Shown piece by piece: positions 1 to 9,115 of a stretch of DNA of 64,000 bases. The notes beneath the pieces are model-generated. The model searched no databases. It saw only the letters and a program-made list of their open reading frames with translations, and had not been told where the DNA came from. The stretch spans positions 51,300 through 115,299 of the forward strand of contig NZ_JAOAOQ010000013.1 of the NCBI RefSeq assembly GCF_030398385.1, read 5' to 3'. The position numbers were made by a program, and so were the translations under genes. The stretch's first letter is position 1, and every line of letters starts with the position of its first letter. This DNA is from Aquibium sp. ELW1220. Lineage in GTDB: Bacteria > Pseudomonadota > Alphaproteobacteria > Rhizobiales > Rhizobiaceae.

Positions 1-275
1 AAAAGCCGCATGACCAGAGCCGTGGCCGCCCAATTTGCAGAACTTGACGCACACGACCTGCATTAGACACGGCGTACCGGCTAAGCCGCTTGCCGGATGC
101 AGGCCGGTGGTCGTCGCCTTGCTTCTGCGCGCCGGAGTTGCGCACCGATGCAGGGGCCTGGAGTGTATCCGTCATCTGGAGAACGCGCCGAGGCAGCGTC
201 GCACCGGGCCTTCCGCCCGCAAGAAATCCAGCCATGATGGCTTTCCGTTTGCGCGGCGTGCGATAGCTTCGGCGC

Positions 276-932
276 ATGCTTCTCGAAATCGACGACATCA
301 CGAAATCCTATCCAGGTCCCGACGGACCGGTTCCCGTGCTGCGCGGGGTGACGCTGGCGCTGGGGCTGGGCGAGAGCCTGGCGCTGACGGGCGAATCCGG
401 CTCCGGCAAGAGCACGCTGCTCCATCTGGTCGCTGGACTCGACGGCGCCGATAGCGGCCGCATCCTGCTCGACGGCGCGGATGTGACGGCGCTGGACGAC
501 CGGGGGCGCGCAGCCCTGCGGCGCACCAAGGTCGGCATCGTCTTCCAGCAGTTCAACCTGATCCCGTCGCTCGACATCGCGGCCAACATCGCCTTCCAGG
601 CGCGTCTCGGGGGCGCGCCTGACGCGGAAAGAACAGCTGGACTGACGAAGGCGCTCGGGCTCGAGCCGCATCTGCGGAAGTATCCCGAGCAACTGTCGGG
701 CGGACAGCAGCAGCGCGTGGCGATCGCCCGCACGCTTGCCGCAAGCCCGCGGCTCATCCTCGCCGACGAACCGACCGGGAACCTCGACGAGAAAACCTCC
801 GACGAGGTGATGGACCAGTTCCTGGCGCTGGTGGCCGAGACAGGTGCCGCGCTTCTCATGGTCACGCATTCGCCGCGTCTTGCCGCCAAGCTCGGCCGCC
901 ATGCCCATCTGAGCCAGGGCCGCCTCGCATGA
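276..932 (+). CDS. ABC transporter ATP-binding protein (LolD/MacB type)
   Basis: This 218-residue protein is the ATPase of an ABC transporter of the LolD/MacB/AttE group, which drives lipoprotein release or efflux with FtsX-type permeases. Walker A GESGSGKST lies at residues 39-47, the Q-loop glutamine near 91, the signature LSGGQQQR at 140-147 and Walker B with the catalytic glutamate (ILADEP) at 161-166. The length is normal for the family. The stop overlaps the start of the permease gene by 4 bp (ATGA), so the two are translationally coupled. The substrate cannot be told from sequence. The neighbouring CrtC-like secreted protein suggests an envelope or export role. Confidence 0.93.
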   Translation: MLLEIDDITKSYPGPDGPVPVLRGVTLALGLGESLALTGESGSGKSTLLHLVAGLDGADSGRILLDGADVTALDDRGRAALRRTKVGIVFQQFNLIPSLDIAANIAFQARLGGAPDAERTAGLTKALGLEPHLRKYPEQLSGGQQQRVAIARTLAASPRLILADEPTGNLDEKTSDEVMDQFLALVAETGAALLMVTHSPRLAAKLGRHAHLSQGRLA

Positions 933-3328
933 CGGCGGCCACGCTCGGTGCGCTCGCTTCGCACTGGATGCGCAACCGCGTCCAGTTCCTGACGTTGGTG
1001 GTTGGTCTCGCGCTGGCGACCGCGCTGTGGTCCGGCGTCCAGGCGATCAATGCAGAGGCGCGCGCGAGCTACGACGCGGCGGCCGCCGCGCTGGGCGAGG
1101 GACGGCTCGACCAACTCGTTCCGGCCAATGGCGAGACGATGCCGCAGGAGCGGTTTATCGCCCTGCGCCGCGCCGGTTGGCTGGTCAGCCCGGTGGTCGA
1201 GGGGCGGCTTCGCGCAGGCACGTCGACGCTGAGACTGGTCGGCATCGAACCGCTGACCGTGCCGGTCGGCGCCGCCGCGAGTGCGGCGCTGGCCAATACG
1301 GACCTCGCGGGGTTCCTCGAAGCCGACACGCTGATGGCCGGGCCGGAGGCGGCGGACGTGCTGCGGGGCGCATTGCCGAACCCGGTGATCGTCGATGCGT
1401 CGATCGCGTCGGGCACGGTGATCGCCGACATCGGCGTGGCACAGGAGCTGCTCGACCGAGGCGGTCGCATAAGCCGGCTGGTGGTTTCGCCGGTCCAGCC
1501 GCTGCGCCAACGGCCGCTCGCCGAGGTGGCACCCGACGTCGTCCTCCAGCGGGCCGACGGCGCAAGCGATGTCGGCCGCCTCACCGACAGCTTCCATCTC
1601 AACCTGACCGCCTTCGGTTTCCTGAGCTTCGCGGTCGGCATCTTCATCGTGCACGGGGCGATCGGCCTCGCCTTCGAGCAGCGGCGCGGCATGGTGCGCA
1701 CGCTGCGCGCGCTCGGCATCCCGCTCGACCGGCTGATCGTGCTGATGATCCTGGAACTCGTCGTGCTGGCCCTGCTGGCCGGCGGCATCGGGATCCTGCT
1801 TGGCTATCTGGTCGCGGCGGTCCTGCTGCCCGACGTCGCGGCGACGATCCGCGGCCTCTACGGAGCCGACGTCGCCGGCACGCTGCAGATCCGACCCGTC
1901 TGGTGGTTGTCTGGTCTGGCGATGGCCGTGGGCGGCGCGCTGGTCGCGGCGGCGAGCGCGCTGTGGCGTCTCTCGCGCATGCCGATCCTGGCCAGTGCCG
2001 GGGGGCGGGCCTGGGCCGTCGCGTCGGGGCGCGGGCGCTCGATCCAGGCGGCGGCCGCGCTCTTCCTCCTCGCGGCGGCGGGCGGTCTCGCCGTCATGGG
2101 CGCCGGGCTGGTGGCGGGATTTGCGATCCTCGCCTGCCTGTTCCTCGGCGGGGCGCTGGCCCTGCCGCTCTGCCTCGCCGTGATCCTGAAGACGGGGCAG
2201 GACCGGTCGTCGGGCGTGTTGCCGCAATGGTTCTGGGCCGACAGCCGCCAGCAGCTGCCCGGCCTCAGCCTGGCGCTGATGGCGCTGCTGCTGGCCATGG
2301 CGGCCAATGTCGGCGTCTCCACCATGGTGTCGAGCTTCCGGCTGACCTTCACCGGTTTCCTCGACCAGCGCCTGTCGGCCGAACTCTATGTCGACGCGGC
2401 CGGCGTGGACGACCGCGCGGCACTGGAGCGCTTCCTCGACACGCGCGCCGACGAGATCCAGCCGATCCTGTCGGTGGAGACCGAACTCGCCGGGCTGCCG
2501 GCGGAGCTCTACGGCGCCCGGATCGGGCGGACCTATCGCGAGAACTGGCGATTCCTCGCCGCCGAGGCCGATGTCTGGGACCGGGTGGCCGACGGGGAGG
2601 CCGTGATCGTCAACGAGCAGCTGTCGCGCCGGGCCGGCCTCGGCCTCGGCGACCGTCTTGCGGCGGCGCCGGGCCTGGCACTGCCCATCGCCGGCATCGT
2701 CGGCGACTACGGCAATCCGATCGGGCAGGCGATCGTCAGCGAGACGCTGTTCCGCCAAGCCTATCCGGCGGTCTCGGCCGCCCGGTTTGGCTTGCGGACC
2801 GACAATCCCGAAGCGCTGCGGCGCGCGCTCGTCGACGAGTTCGGCCTGCCGTCCTCGTCCATCATCGACCAGGCCGCGATCAAGCGGTTCTCGCTGTCGG
2901 TGTTCGAGCGCACCTTCTCGGTGACCGAGGCGCTCAACGTGCTGACGCTGGCGGTGGCGGCCTTCTCCATCCTGATGAGCCTGCTGACGCTGGCGGCAAT
3001 GCGGCTGCCGCAGCTCGCGCCGGTGTGGGCGATGGGCGTGACGCAGCGGCGGCTGGCGGGACTGGAAGTGCTGCGCACCGTGCTCCTGGCGCTGCTGACG
3101 GCGGTGCTGGCCATCCCGCTCGGGCTTCTGCTTGCCTGGGTGCTGCTTGCCGTAGTCAACGTCGAGGCCTTCGGCTGGCGCCTGCCGATGTTCCTGTTTC
3201 CGCTGGAATATGGCCGGCTGATCCTGCTCACGCTCGCGGCCGCGCTGCTGGCCGCGTCCTGGCCGGCCTGGCGGCTGTCGCGCATGGCGCCGGCAAGCCT
3301 GCTCAAGGTGTTTGCCCATGAACGCTAG
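929..3328 (+). CDS. FtsX-family ABC transporter permease
   Basis: This 799-residue membrane protein is the permease partner of the upstream ATPase. It has an N-terminal membrane segment (about residues 12-30), a large extracytoplasmic region, a central block of hydrophobic helices (about 220-480), a second extracytoplasmic region and three or four C-terminal helices (about 665-790). This is the duplicated FtsX architecture of about 800 residues seen in AttF/AttG-like and YbbP-like permeases. The C-terminal part ends with WRLSRMAPASLLKVF, typical of FtsX domains. The gene overlaps the ATPase gene by 4 bp and the downstream lipocalin-domain gene by 11 bp, so the three form one operon. Confidence 0.9.
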   Translation: MTAATLGALASHWMRNRVQFLTLVVGLALATALWSGVQAINAEARASYDAAAAALGEGRLDQLVPANGETMPQERFIALRRAGWLVSPVVEGRLRAGTSTLRLVGIEPLTVPVGAAASAALANTDLAGFLEADTLMAGPEAADVLRGALPNPVIVDASIASGTVIADIGVAQELLDRGGRISRLVVSPVQPLRQRPLAEVAPDVVLQRADGASDVGRLTDSFHLNLTAFGFLSFAVGIFIVHGAIGLAFEQRRGMVRTLRALGIPLDRLIVLMILELVVLALLAGGIGILLGYLVAAVLLPDVAATIRGLYGADVAGTLQIRPVWWLSGLAMAVGGALVAAASALWRLSRMPILASAGGRAWAVASGRGRSIQAAAALFLLAAAGGLAVMGAGLVAGFAILACLFLGGALALPLCLAVILKTGQDRSSGVLPQWFWADSRQQLPGLSLALMALLLAMAANVGVSTMVSSFRLTFTGFLDQRLSAELYVDAAGVDDRAALERFLDTRADEIQPILSVETELAGLPAELYGARIGRTYRENWRFLAAEADVWDRVADGEAVIVNEQLSRRAGLGLGDRLAAAPGLALPIAGIVGDYGNPIGQAIVSETLFRQAYPAVSAARFGLRTDNPEALRRALVDEFGLPSSSIIDQAAIKRFSLSVFERTFSVTEALNVLTLAVAAFSILMSLLTLAAMRLPQLAPVWAMGVTQRRLAGLEVLRTVLLALLTAVLAIPLGLLLAWVLLAVVNVEAFGWRLPMFLFPLEYGRLILLTLAAALLAASWPAWRLSRMAPASLLKVFAHER

Positions 3329-4376
3329 GTTCCGATCGCTCCTTCTGGTTCTCTGGCTCGCCTGCGGCGGCACGGCCTTCGCGCAGGGTTTCGCCGGGCT
3401 CGGCACCGATGCCGAAGGCTTCGCCATGCCGCAACCGGGCCATGTCTTCTCCTTTCCGCAGGACCATGGCGCACATCCCGACTTCCGCATCGAGTGGTGG
3501 TACGTCACCGCGAACCTGAGCGGCCCCGACGGCACGCCCTACGGCCTGCAATGGACGCTGTTCCGCTCCGCCCTGAAGCCGGGCGAGGCGGAAGGATGGG
3601 AAAGCCCGCAGGTCTGGTTCGGCCATGCTGCTGTGACGAGCGCGACGGTCCACAAGGCCGCCGAACGTTTCGGGCGCGGCGGGACGGGACAGGCCGGCGT
3701 GACCGCGGAGCCCTTCGAGGCCTGGATCGACGACTGGCACATGGAGGGCGATCTTCTCGGCACCGCTCGGCTGTCGGCCACGGGCGCCGACTTCGCCTAC
3801 GACGTGACGATGCGCGCCGCAGGGCCGCTCGTCTTCCACGGCCAGGACGGCTACTCGGTCAAATCCGCGGCGGGACAGGCGAGCCACTATTATTCGCAGC
3901 CGTTCTTCGAGGTCGAAGGCACGCTCACGCTGCCGGAAGGCGAAATCCCCGTGCGCGGAACGGCCTGGCTCGACCGGGAATGGTCGTCGCAGCCGCTCGC
4001 CGAAACCCAGTCCGGCTGGGACTGGTTCTCGCTCTCCTTCGCGGACGGCGACAAGCTGATGGGCTTCCGGCTGCGGGACGCCGCCGGCGGCGACTTCACC
4101 TCGGCGACCTGGATCGAGGCCGACGGCACGACGACGCCCTATGGCGACGGCGCGCTGGTGGCGACGCCGCTGGAGGAGAGCCAGGTCGCCGGCCGCGCTG
4201 TGCCGACGCGCTGGCGGGTGATCCTGGAGGACAAGGGGCTCGACGTGACGGTGGCTGCGCTGAACAGCCAGGCCTGGATGGGGCTGACCGTGCCCTACTG
4301 GGAAGGGCCGGTGATCGTCAGCGGCAGCCACGAGGGCAGGGGCTATCTGGAAATGACCGGCTACGAGGCGCCCTGA
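3318..4376 (+). CDS. Secreted CrtC/AttH-like lipocalin-domain protein
   Basis: The 352-residue product has an N-terminal signal peptide (hydrophobic LLLVLWLACGGTAFA ending in AQ near residue 22). The mature protein carries the CrtC-type lipocalin-like fold, with RIEWWYVTANL near residue 55 and AWLDREWSSQ near 215. Proteins of this family (PF07143, AttH) are routinely encoded with LolD/FtsX-type ABC pairs, as here. I chose the ATG at 3318. A TTG two codons earlier is in frame but would lie inside the permease gene without a better ribosome site. The biochemical role is unknown. It is a distant paralogue of the carotenoid hydratase CrtC encoded near the other end of the window. Confidence 0.85.
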   Translation: MNARFRSLLLVLWLACGGTAFAQGFAGLGTDAEGFAMPQPGHVFSFPQDHGAHPDFRIEWWYVTANLSGPDGTPYGLQWTLFRSALKPGEAEGWESPQVWFGHAAVTSATVHKAAERFGRGGTGQAGVTAEPFEAWIDDWHMEGDLLGTARLSATGADFAYDVTMRAAGPLVFHGQDGYSVKSAAGQASHYYSQPFFEVEGTLTLPEGEIPVRGTAWLDREWSSQPLAETQSGWDWFSLSFADGDKLMGFRLRDAAGGDFTSATWIEADGTTTPYGDGALVATPLEESQVAGRAVPTRWRVILEDKGLDVTVAALNSQAWMGLTVPYWEGPVIVSGSHEGRGYLEMTGYEAP

Positions 4377-4393
4377 CGCTCGACGCGTTCTCG

Positions 4394-4414
4394 GCGTTGC
4401 CTGATCGGCAACGC
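4394..4414. promoter_or_regulatory. Dyad CGTTGCC-N5-GGCAACG upstream of ferredoxin gene
   Basis: This is a perfect inverted repeat with 8-bp arms (GCGTTGCC / GGCAACGC) and a 5-nt centre. The inner TTGCC-N5-GGCAA contains the T-N11-A spacing of LysR-type operators. The same 7-bp arms and N5 spacing recur at 13299-13317 upstream of the substrate-binding protein gene. It could instead act as a hairpin terminator for the preceding operon, but no T-run follows. It lies 77 bp before the ferredoxin start. Confidence 0.5.
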
Positions 4415-4422
4415 GGATGGCG

Positions 4423-4437
4423 ACAATCGATGATTGT
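4423..4437. promoter_or_regulatory. Second small palindrome in ferredoxin leader
   Basis: ACAATC and GATTGT form a 6-bp inverted repeat around GAT, 54 bp upstream of the ferredoxin start codon and just downstream of the GTTGCC dyad. Its place between a putative operator and the gene suggests a second regulator half-site or part of the promoter. No function is shown. Confidence 0.25.
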
Positions 4438-4491
4438 TTGGAACGCCCCCTGCTGCGACACTCTCTGAATAGAGGAGACCGGACAGGCACG

Positions 4492-4836
4492 ATGGCCTAC
4501 ATCATCACCGAACCCTGCATCGACGTGAAGGACGGCGCCTGCACGGCCGCCTGTCCCGTCGACTGCATCTACGAAGGCGGGCGGATGTTCTACATCCATC
4601 CCGACGAGTGCATCAATTGCGGGCTGTGCCTGTCGATCTGTCCGGTCGACGCGATCGTCTGGGACGGTGAGATGAAGCCGCAGCACATGCCGTTCGAGGC
4701 CGTCAACCGCGACTTCTTCGGCGATGCGGTGACGGGGTGGCATTCGCCGGGCGGCTGGGACATGACCCGCAAGACCGATCTCGACCATCCGCTGGTCGCC
4801 GGTCGGCCGCCGCGGCCGGGAGATCAGCCGGCGTAG
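4492..4836 (+). CDS. Dicluster ferredoxin (FdxA-like)
   Basis: The 114-residue ferredoxin carries two iron-sulfur cluster motifs. The first is Cys9, Cys17, Cys21-Pro and Cys25. The second is CINCGLCLSICP near residues 41-52, a [4Fe-4S] CxxCxxCxxxCP motif. The spacing fits the bacterial seven- or eight-iron FdxA class, with the usual charged C-terminal tail. I start at the ATG at 4492 because AGAGGAGA lies 10-20 bases upstream; an in-frame upstream extension has no family similarity. The gene converges on the amidohydrolase gene, and the two coding ends overlap by 13 bp. A shared palindrome suggests co-regulation with that operon, where it could carry electrons for the FAD oxidoreductase (inference). 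Confidence 0.9.
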   Translation: MAYIITEPCIDVKDGACTAACPVDCIYEGGRMFYIHPDECINCGLCLSICPVDAIVWDGEMKPQHMPFEAVNRDFFGDAVTGWHSPGGWDMTRKTDLDHPLVAGRPPRPGDQPA

Positions 4837-6230
4837 CCCGCATAGTGGCGCCGGACCAATTCCGACAGGAACCGCGCATTGTCGCGCTGCTCGCCGAGCT
4901 TGCCCGCCGACGCGCGCGCCTGGCCGACCAGTTCGCGGCGCGCGGCCTCTAAATCGACCGTCGCCAGTCGCCCATTCTCCACGATCCACCGGCCGCCCAC
5001 GACCAGACTGCGCACGTGGCGGGCTGTCATGCGACCCAACAGGAGTTCCGCCTCGTCGAGATCGTCGAACATGGCGTCTGCGACCAGCGCCGCGTAGTCG
5101 ACCACGACGAGGTCGCGGGCCGGCGGCTGGTTGACGACGGCCGCGCCGCGCCCGATTGCGGCGTCGAAGATCTCCGCCGTCGGGATCGACGGCTCCAGTC
5201 CGCGTCCGCCATGCAGGAGATGGAATAGGCGCATCTCGCGCCAGATGTCCTGGTCGTCGTCCATGCCCGTGCCGTCGAGGCCGATGGCGTATGCAAGCCC
5301 GGCGCCGCGGATGGTCTCGAGGGGCGCGATACCGGAGCGGAGGCGCAGGTTTGCGGCGGGATTGCTGGCAAGGATGACGCCGCGCGCGGCCAGCAGTTCG
5401 CATTCGTCAGGCCTCAGCTGCACGCCGTGGGCGATGGCCAGACGCGGCGACAGGAAGCCGATCTCGTCGAGGAACCGGACCACGCCCTGCGGGAAGCGCC
5501 GGTCGAGCCATGTGCGCTGGCGCGGGCTCTCCAGCAGGTGCATGTGGATGCGCCGGCCGGTGCGCGCCGAGGCCTCGGCGACGGCTTCGAGCAGCGCGTC
5601 GCTCGCCCATTGCGGGCCGACCGGACCGTACTGCACGTCGACCATGCCGGAGCCGTGCGCGCGGGCGATGGCGTCGACGGCGGCAAGCTGGTCGGCGATC
5701 GGCGCATAGCTCGGCGCCAGCGCCTCGACGCGCGCGCGTTCGGTGGCGGACAGGCCCGGCAGGAATTCGGGCAGGCCGCCATAGACGAAGGGCGACGTGT
5801 CGAGGAGGGGGCAGGAGAGGCCGAGCCGGATGCCGACGTCGCGCGCGGCCCGCACCACCTCGCATGCCTCGCCGACGAGTGTCGCCAGGTTGAGCGAGTT
5901 GTGGCAGTGCATGGTCGCGCCGCAGCCGGACGAGGCGATCCGGCCGAAGGCCACGAGGGCTTCGAGATAGGGATCCGTCGGCGGCCTCAGCCGCATGAAG
6001 GGGATCCAGGCTTCCAGCGCGTCGTCGAGGCCGCCGAAATCATAGGGCCGGATGCCGTAGCCGTGGTCGTGTGCGTTGACGGGCGCAGGCAATGCAAGCA
6101 GGCCGGCGCCGGCCGTGCTGGTGCCCGTGATCGCCGGACCCTCCATGCCGATGGTGATCTCGACGTCCCGAAGTGCAGGCCCGCGGCCGGGCGTCGGCAG
6201 GTAGCGTTCGACGGCGGTTGTCACGCTCAT
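4824..6230 (-). CDS. Amidohydrolase (TrzA/cytosine-deaminase-like metal hydrolase)
   Basis: This 468-residue cytoplasmic enzyme belongs to the metal-dependent amidohydrolase superfamily. The HxH metal motif appears in NAHDHGYG in the N-terminal third. Later metal and catalytic residues are in HMHLLES, AIAHGVQL and GLDGTGMDDDQD. Relatives deaminate or hydrolyse cyclic amidines, pyrimidines and triazines, and the substrate here is unknown. The ATG at 6230 overlaps the stop of the LysR gene by 4 bp. It is the last gene of an eight-gene operon, so it probably opens or deaminates an imported ring or amide compound or one of its intermediates (inference). Confidence 0.85.
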   Translation of the reverse strand: MSVTTAVERYLPTPGRGPALRDVEITIGMEGPAITGTSTAGAGLLALPAPVNAHDHGYGIRPYDFGGLDDALEAWIPFMRLRPPTDPYLEALVAFGRIASSGCGATMHCHNSLNLATLVGEACEVVRAARDVGIRLGLSCPLLDTSPFVYGGLPEFLPGLSATERARVEALAPSYAPIADQLAAVDAIARAHGSGMVDVQYGPVGPQWASDALLEAVAEASARTGRRIHMHLLESPRQRTWLDRRFPQGVVRFLDEIGFLSPRLAIAHGVQLRPDECELLAARGVILASNPAANLRLRSGIAPLETIRGAGLAYAIGLDGTGMDDDQDIWREMRLFHLLHGGRGLEPSIPTAEIFDAAIGRGAAVVNQPPARDLVVVDYAALVADAMFDDLDEAELLLGRMTARHVRSLVVGGRWIVENGRLATVDLEAARRELVGQARASAGKLGEQRDNARFLSELVRRHYAGYAG

Positions 6231-7150
6231 CGGTTCAGCACCTCGTGGATGTCCTTGCTGTAGGCGACCAGTTCGGCGGCAATGAAATCCACGAAGGCCT
6301 GCGTGGCGCCGGTCAGGGGGCGGTTGCGGGGGACCATGACGGAGATTTCCAGCTCCTGCAGCCGGGAACCGGCGATCGGCAGGGCGACGACACTGCCCTC
6401 GCGCAACTCGTTCAGCAGGCCGATCGGGGTGAAGAAGGCGACGCCGACGCCGGCCAGGATGAGAGGCTTGAGCATCATCTGGTTGTTGGTGGCGACCAGC
6501 GTGCGGCCGGTGCGGTCGAGCGCGGCGAGCTCGATCGAGATCATCGAGCTCATCACCTCGTTGTCGAGCTGGAGCAGGAGATTGAACTGGGCGCATTCCT
6601 GCAGGGTCACGGACTTCGACCGGGCCAGGGGATGATCGCGCGCCACCATCGCCATCAGCGGCATCGGCACGCCCGCGACGCGGCGGATGTCTTCGGGGCG
6701 GGCGAGGTCGAAGGTGATGCCGACGTCGACGTCGCCATCGGCGACGAAACCGAAGATCTGGCTGTAGTTGTCGTTGCGGATCCTGAGGTCGATCGCCGGG
6801 TGCCGGCGGTGGAAGGTCATCACGCGCTCGGGCAGGAACTGCACCGAGAGACTGTCGAGGCAGGCGATATGGACCCGGCCGGTCTTCTTGCCCTTCAGGT
6901 CGCCGAGTTCGCCGCGCATGATGTCGAACTGGTGCAGCGTCTCGCGCGCGTGGCGGAGCGCGATCTCGCCGGCCCGCGTCAGCCGCAGGCCGCTCGGCAG
7001 CCGCTCGAACAGCGGCGTGCCGAGTTCGTCCTCGATCTTCTGGATCTGGCGGCTGACGGCGGAACTGGCGACGTGCAGCTCCTCCGAGGCCTTGCGGATC
7101 GAGCCCGCGCGCGCCACGGCGACGAAGTAGCGCAGGACGGCGGCATGCAT
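6227..7150 (-). CDS. LysR-family transcriptional regulator embedded in catabolic operon
   Basis: The 307-residue protein has an N-terminal winged helix-turn-helix (residues 1-60, with AGSIRKASEELHVASSAVSR) and a periplasmic-binding-type effector domain. The length is standard. It sits inside the operon, 37 bp after the enoyl-CoA hydratase gene and overlapping the amidohydrolase gene by 4 bp, instead of being divergent as LysR genes usually are. GGAGGAG lies 11-17 bases before its ATG. It is the natural candidate to bind the two GTTGCC-N5-GGCAAC dyads flanking this region. The inducer is unknown. Confidence 0.92.
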   Translation of the reverse strand: MHAAVLRYFVAVARAGSIRKASEELHVASSAVSRQIQKIEDELGTPLFERLPSGLRLTRAGEIALRHARETLHQFDIMRGELGDLKGKKTGRVHIACLDSLSVQFLPERVMTFHRRHPAIDLRIRNDNYSQIFGFVADGDVDVGITFDLARPEDIRRVAGVPMPLMAMVARDHPLARSKSVTLQECAQFNLLLQLDNEVMSSMISIELAALDRTGRTLVATNNQMMLKPLILAGVGVAFFTPIGLLNELREGSVVALPIAGSRLQELEISVMVPRNRPLTGATQAFVDFIAAELVAYSKDIHEVLNR

Positions 7151-7187
7151 GGTGACGGGTCGCTCCTCCGCGATGGATCAGGCGACC

Positions 7188-7961
7188 CTAACGTCCCTTC
7201 CACACCGGCGCACGCTTTTCGTTGAAGGCGCGGACCCCTTCCTGCGAATCCTCGCTGGCGAGGGCTGCGACGAGGGCGGGCGTGCGCAGCGCCTGCGCCT
7301 CCGCCGGGGAGAGATGGCCCGTGCGGTTGACCGTCTGCTTGATGGCGCGCAGCGACAGGGGGGCGTTGGCGACGATGTCGGCCACCCAGCGGTCGACCGC
7401 CGCGTCGAGCTGGTCGGCGGGCGCGACCTCGTTGACGATGCCGAAGCCGGCCATTTCGGCGGCCGAGAAACGTCGGCCGGTGAGCATGACGCCCATGGCA
7501 AGGTTGTGCGGGATCTTGCGCTGCAGCAGCACCATCCCGCCGTCGAGCGGCATGCGGCCGACGCGGCCCTCGGGCAGTCCGAACTGCGCCTTCTCGGACG
7601 CCACGACGATGTCGCAGCCGAGCACCATCTCGAAGCCGCCGCCGAGCGCATAGCCGTTGACGCGGGCGATCACCGGCACGTCGAGCGAGCGCCTGTAGGC
7701 GATGCCGCCGAAGCCGTGCGGCCGCGCGTCCGCCCAGTATTCGAGGCCGGACTTGCCGACGTCCTTCATGTCGGCGCCGACGCAGAAGGCCTTTTCGCCG
7801 GCGCCGGTCAGCACCACGCAGGAGACGTCGGAGCGGCGCTCGATTTCCTGCCACGCGGCCTCGAGCTCGGCCTCGTGTGCCGCGTCGACGGCGTTCAGCC
7901 GGTCGGCACGGTCGATGACGACACGCGCGACGCGATCGGCGATGTCGAGGCGGACGGTCAT
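7188..7961 (-). CDS. Enoyl-CoA hydratase/isomerase family protein
   Basis: The 257-residue protein is a full-length crotonase-fold enzyme. The oxyanion-hole segment GEKAFCVGADMKD and the GYALGGGFEMVLGCD segment are present, and both catalytic glutamates can be assigned (in GGGFE and in GLPEGRVG). It should add water to, or isomerise, an acyl-CoA intermediate in the cytoplasm. Its start overlaps the stop of the CoA-transferase homologue by 4 bp. With that gene and the ABC importer it points to CoA-linked catabolism of an imported compound. Exact specificity cannot be read from the sequence. Confidence 0.9.
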   Translation of the reverse strand: MTVRLDIADRVARVVIDRADRLNAVDAAHEAELEAAWQEIERRSDVSCVVLTGAGEKAFCVGADMKDVGKSGLEYWADARPHGFGGIAYRRSLDVPVIARVNGYALGGGFEMVLGCDIVVASEKAQFGLPEGRVGRMPLDGGMVLLQRKIPHNLAMGVMLTGRRFSAAEMAGFGIVNEVAPADQLDAAVDRWVADIVANAPLSLRAIKQTVNRTGHLSPAEAQALRTPALVAALASEDSQEGVRAFNEKRAPVWKGR

Positions 7962-9115
7962 GCGGCCCCCCGGCGGCGCTCGTCGGCCATGCCGAGTACC
8001 TCGTCATTGTGTTCGCCGAGACGCGGCGGTGCATGCCGGATCGTGACGGGTGCGGAGGACATGTCGATCGGGCTGCCGATCAGGCGGATCGGGCCATTCG
8101 GCGACCGTCCAGCGTCGAGGATCATGCGGTTGACCAGGGTCTGCTCGTCCTCCAGCGCCTCCGCCAGCGTGCGCACCGGCGCGCAGAGGATGTCGACCTT
8201 TTCCAGCCGCGCCAGCCAGTGGTCGCAGCCCTTCTCGGCAAAGCGGGCGCGGAACACCGCCTGGAGCTCCGCCTTGTGCTCCATCTGCCGGTCGAGATCG
8301 GCGAAGCGCTCCTCCTTCGACAGGTCCTCGATCTCCAGCGCCTCGCAGATGTCGCGCAGCGGGTTCTGCTTGAAGGCGCCGACCATCACGATCGGACGGT
8401 CGGTGGTCTCGAAGACGCCGGTCAGCGGGAAGGCGCCCCAATTCAGGTCCTTGCCGCGCATCATGTGGGCGGCGCCCTCCTGCATCTGCATGGCGAGCAT
8501 GGAGTTGTAGAGCGACACCGAGACGACCTGGCCGAGGCCGGTCTTCTGGCGCTGCAGCAGCGCCAGCAGCACCCCCTGTACCAGATGCATGCCTGCGGAA
8601 TAGTCGCACAGTGCCGTCGAGTAGATCGACGTGGGCTGGGTGGCGTCGGCCTTGCGTGCCATGACGCCGGTCATCGCCTGGGCCAGAACGTCCTGGCCGC
8701 CCTTGTGGACGTTGGGGCCTTCGAGGCCGAAACCGGAGCCGATGGCGAAGATGATGCCCGGATTGCGCCGCTTCAGGTCGTCGTAGCCGAAGCCCATGCG
8801 CTCCATGACGCCCGGGCGGAAGTTGCTGACGACGACGTCGGCCGCGTCGATCAGCGCCTGCACCTGCGCCTTCGCTTCCTCCGATTTCAGGTCGAGCGCG
8901 ACGCTCTTCTTGTTGCGGTTGAGCGAGGAGAAGACCGGGTTGTTCAATCCGTCCGGATCCGAGCCGAGCGACCAGCGCGACAGGTCGCCGATCCTGTCCT
9001 TCTCGATCTTGATGACCTCGGCGCCGTAATCGGCGAGCATCTGGGTGCAGCACGGCCCCATCATCACCTGGGTGAAGTCGATCACCCGGACGCCGTCGAG
9101 CGGAAGAGTGGTCAT
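7958..9115 (-). CDS. CaiB/BaiF class III CoA-transferase homologue with Asp-to-Asn at the catalytic position
   Basis: The 385-residue product matches family III CoA-transferases throughout: LDGVRVIDFTQVMMGP at the N-terminus, GAEVIKIE near 31-38, then LDLKSEE and SNFRPGVMERMG. These enzymes exchange CoA between carboxylic acids through an aspartyl-CoA intermediate, with the aspartate in a GQ-x-V-x-V-x(3)-D context (Asp169 in formyl-CoA transferase). Here the corresponding stretch GQVVSVSLYN has Asn204, encoded AAC. The chosen ATG at 9115 overlaps the FAD oxidoreductase stop by 4 bp; a longer upstream extension would run through that gene. Function as a transferase is therefore uncertain. Confidence 0.88.
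   Translation of the reverse strand: MTTLPLDGVRVIDFTQVMMGPCCTQMLADYGAEVIKIEKDRIGDLSRWSLGSDPDGLNNPVFSSLNRNKKSVALDLKSEEAKAQVQALIDAADVVVSNFRPGVMERMGFGYDDLKRRNPGIIFAIGSGFGLEGPNVHKGGQDVLAQAMTGVMARKADATQPTSIYSTALCDYSAGMHLVQGVLLALLQRQKTGLGQVVSVSLYNSMLAMQMQEGAAHMMRGKDLNWGAFPLTGVFETTDRPIVMVGAFKQNPLRDICEALEIEDLSKEERFADLDRQMEHKAELQAVFRARFAEKGCDHWLARLEKVDILCAPVRTLAEALEDEQTLVNRMILDAGRSPNGPIRLIGSPIDMSSAPVTIRHAPPRLGEHNDEVLGMADERRRGAA

Noticed and set aside
1-275. Possible gene at the left edge
   Set aside because: The short frames here show no family likeness and no ribosome site; the stretch is probably the leader of the ABC operon.
308-3535. 1,075-codon open frame on the minus strand
   Set aside because: It is antisense to the ABC ATPase, permease and lipocalin genes; its translation is Arg/Gln/Asp-rich and low complexity, as expected for a shadow frame in high-GC DNA.
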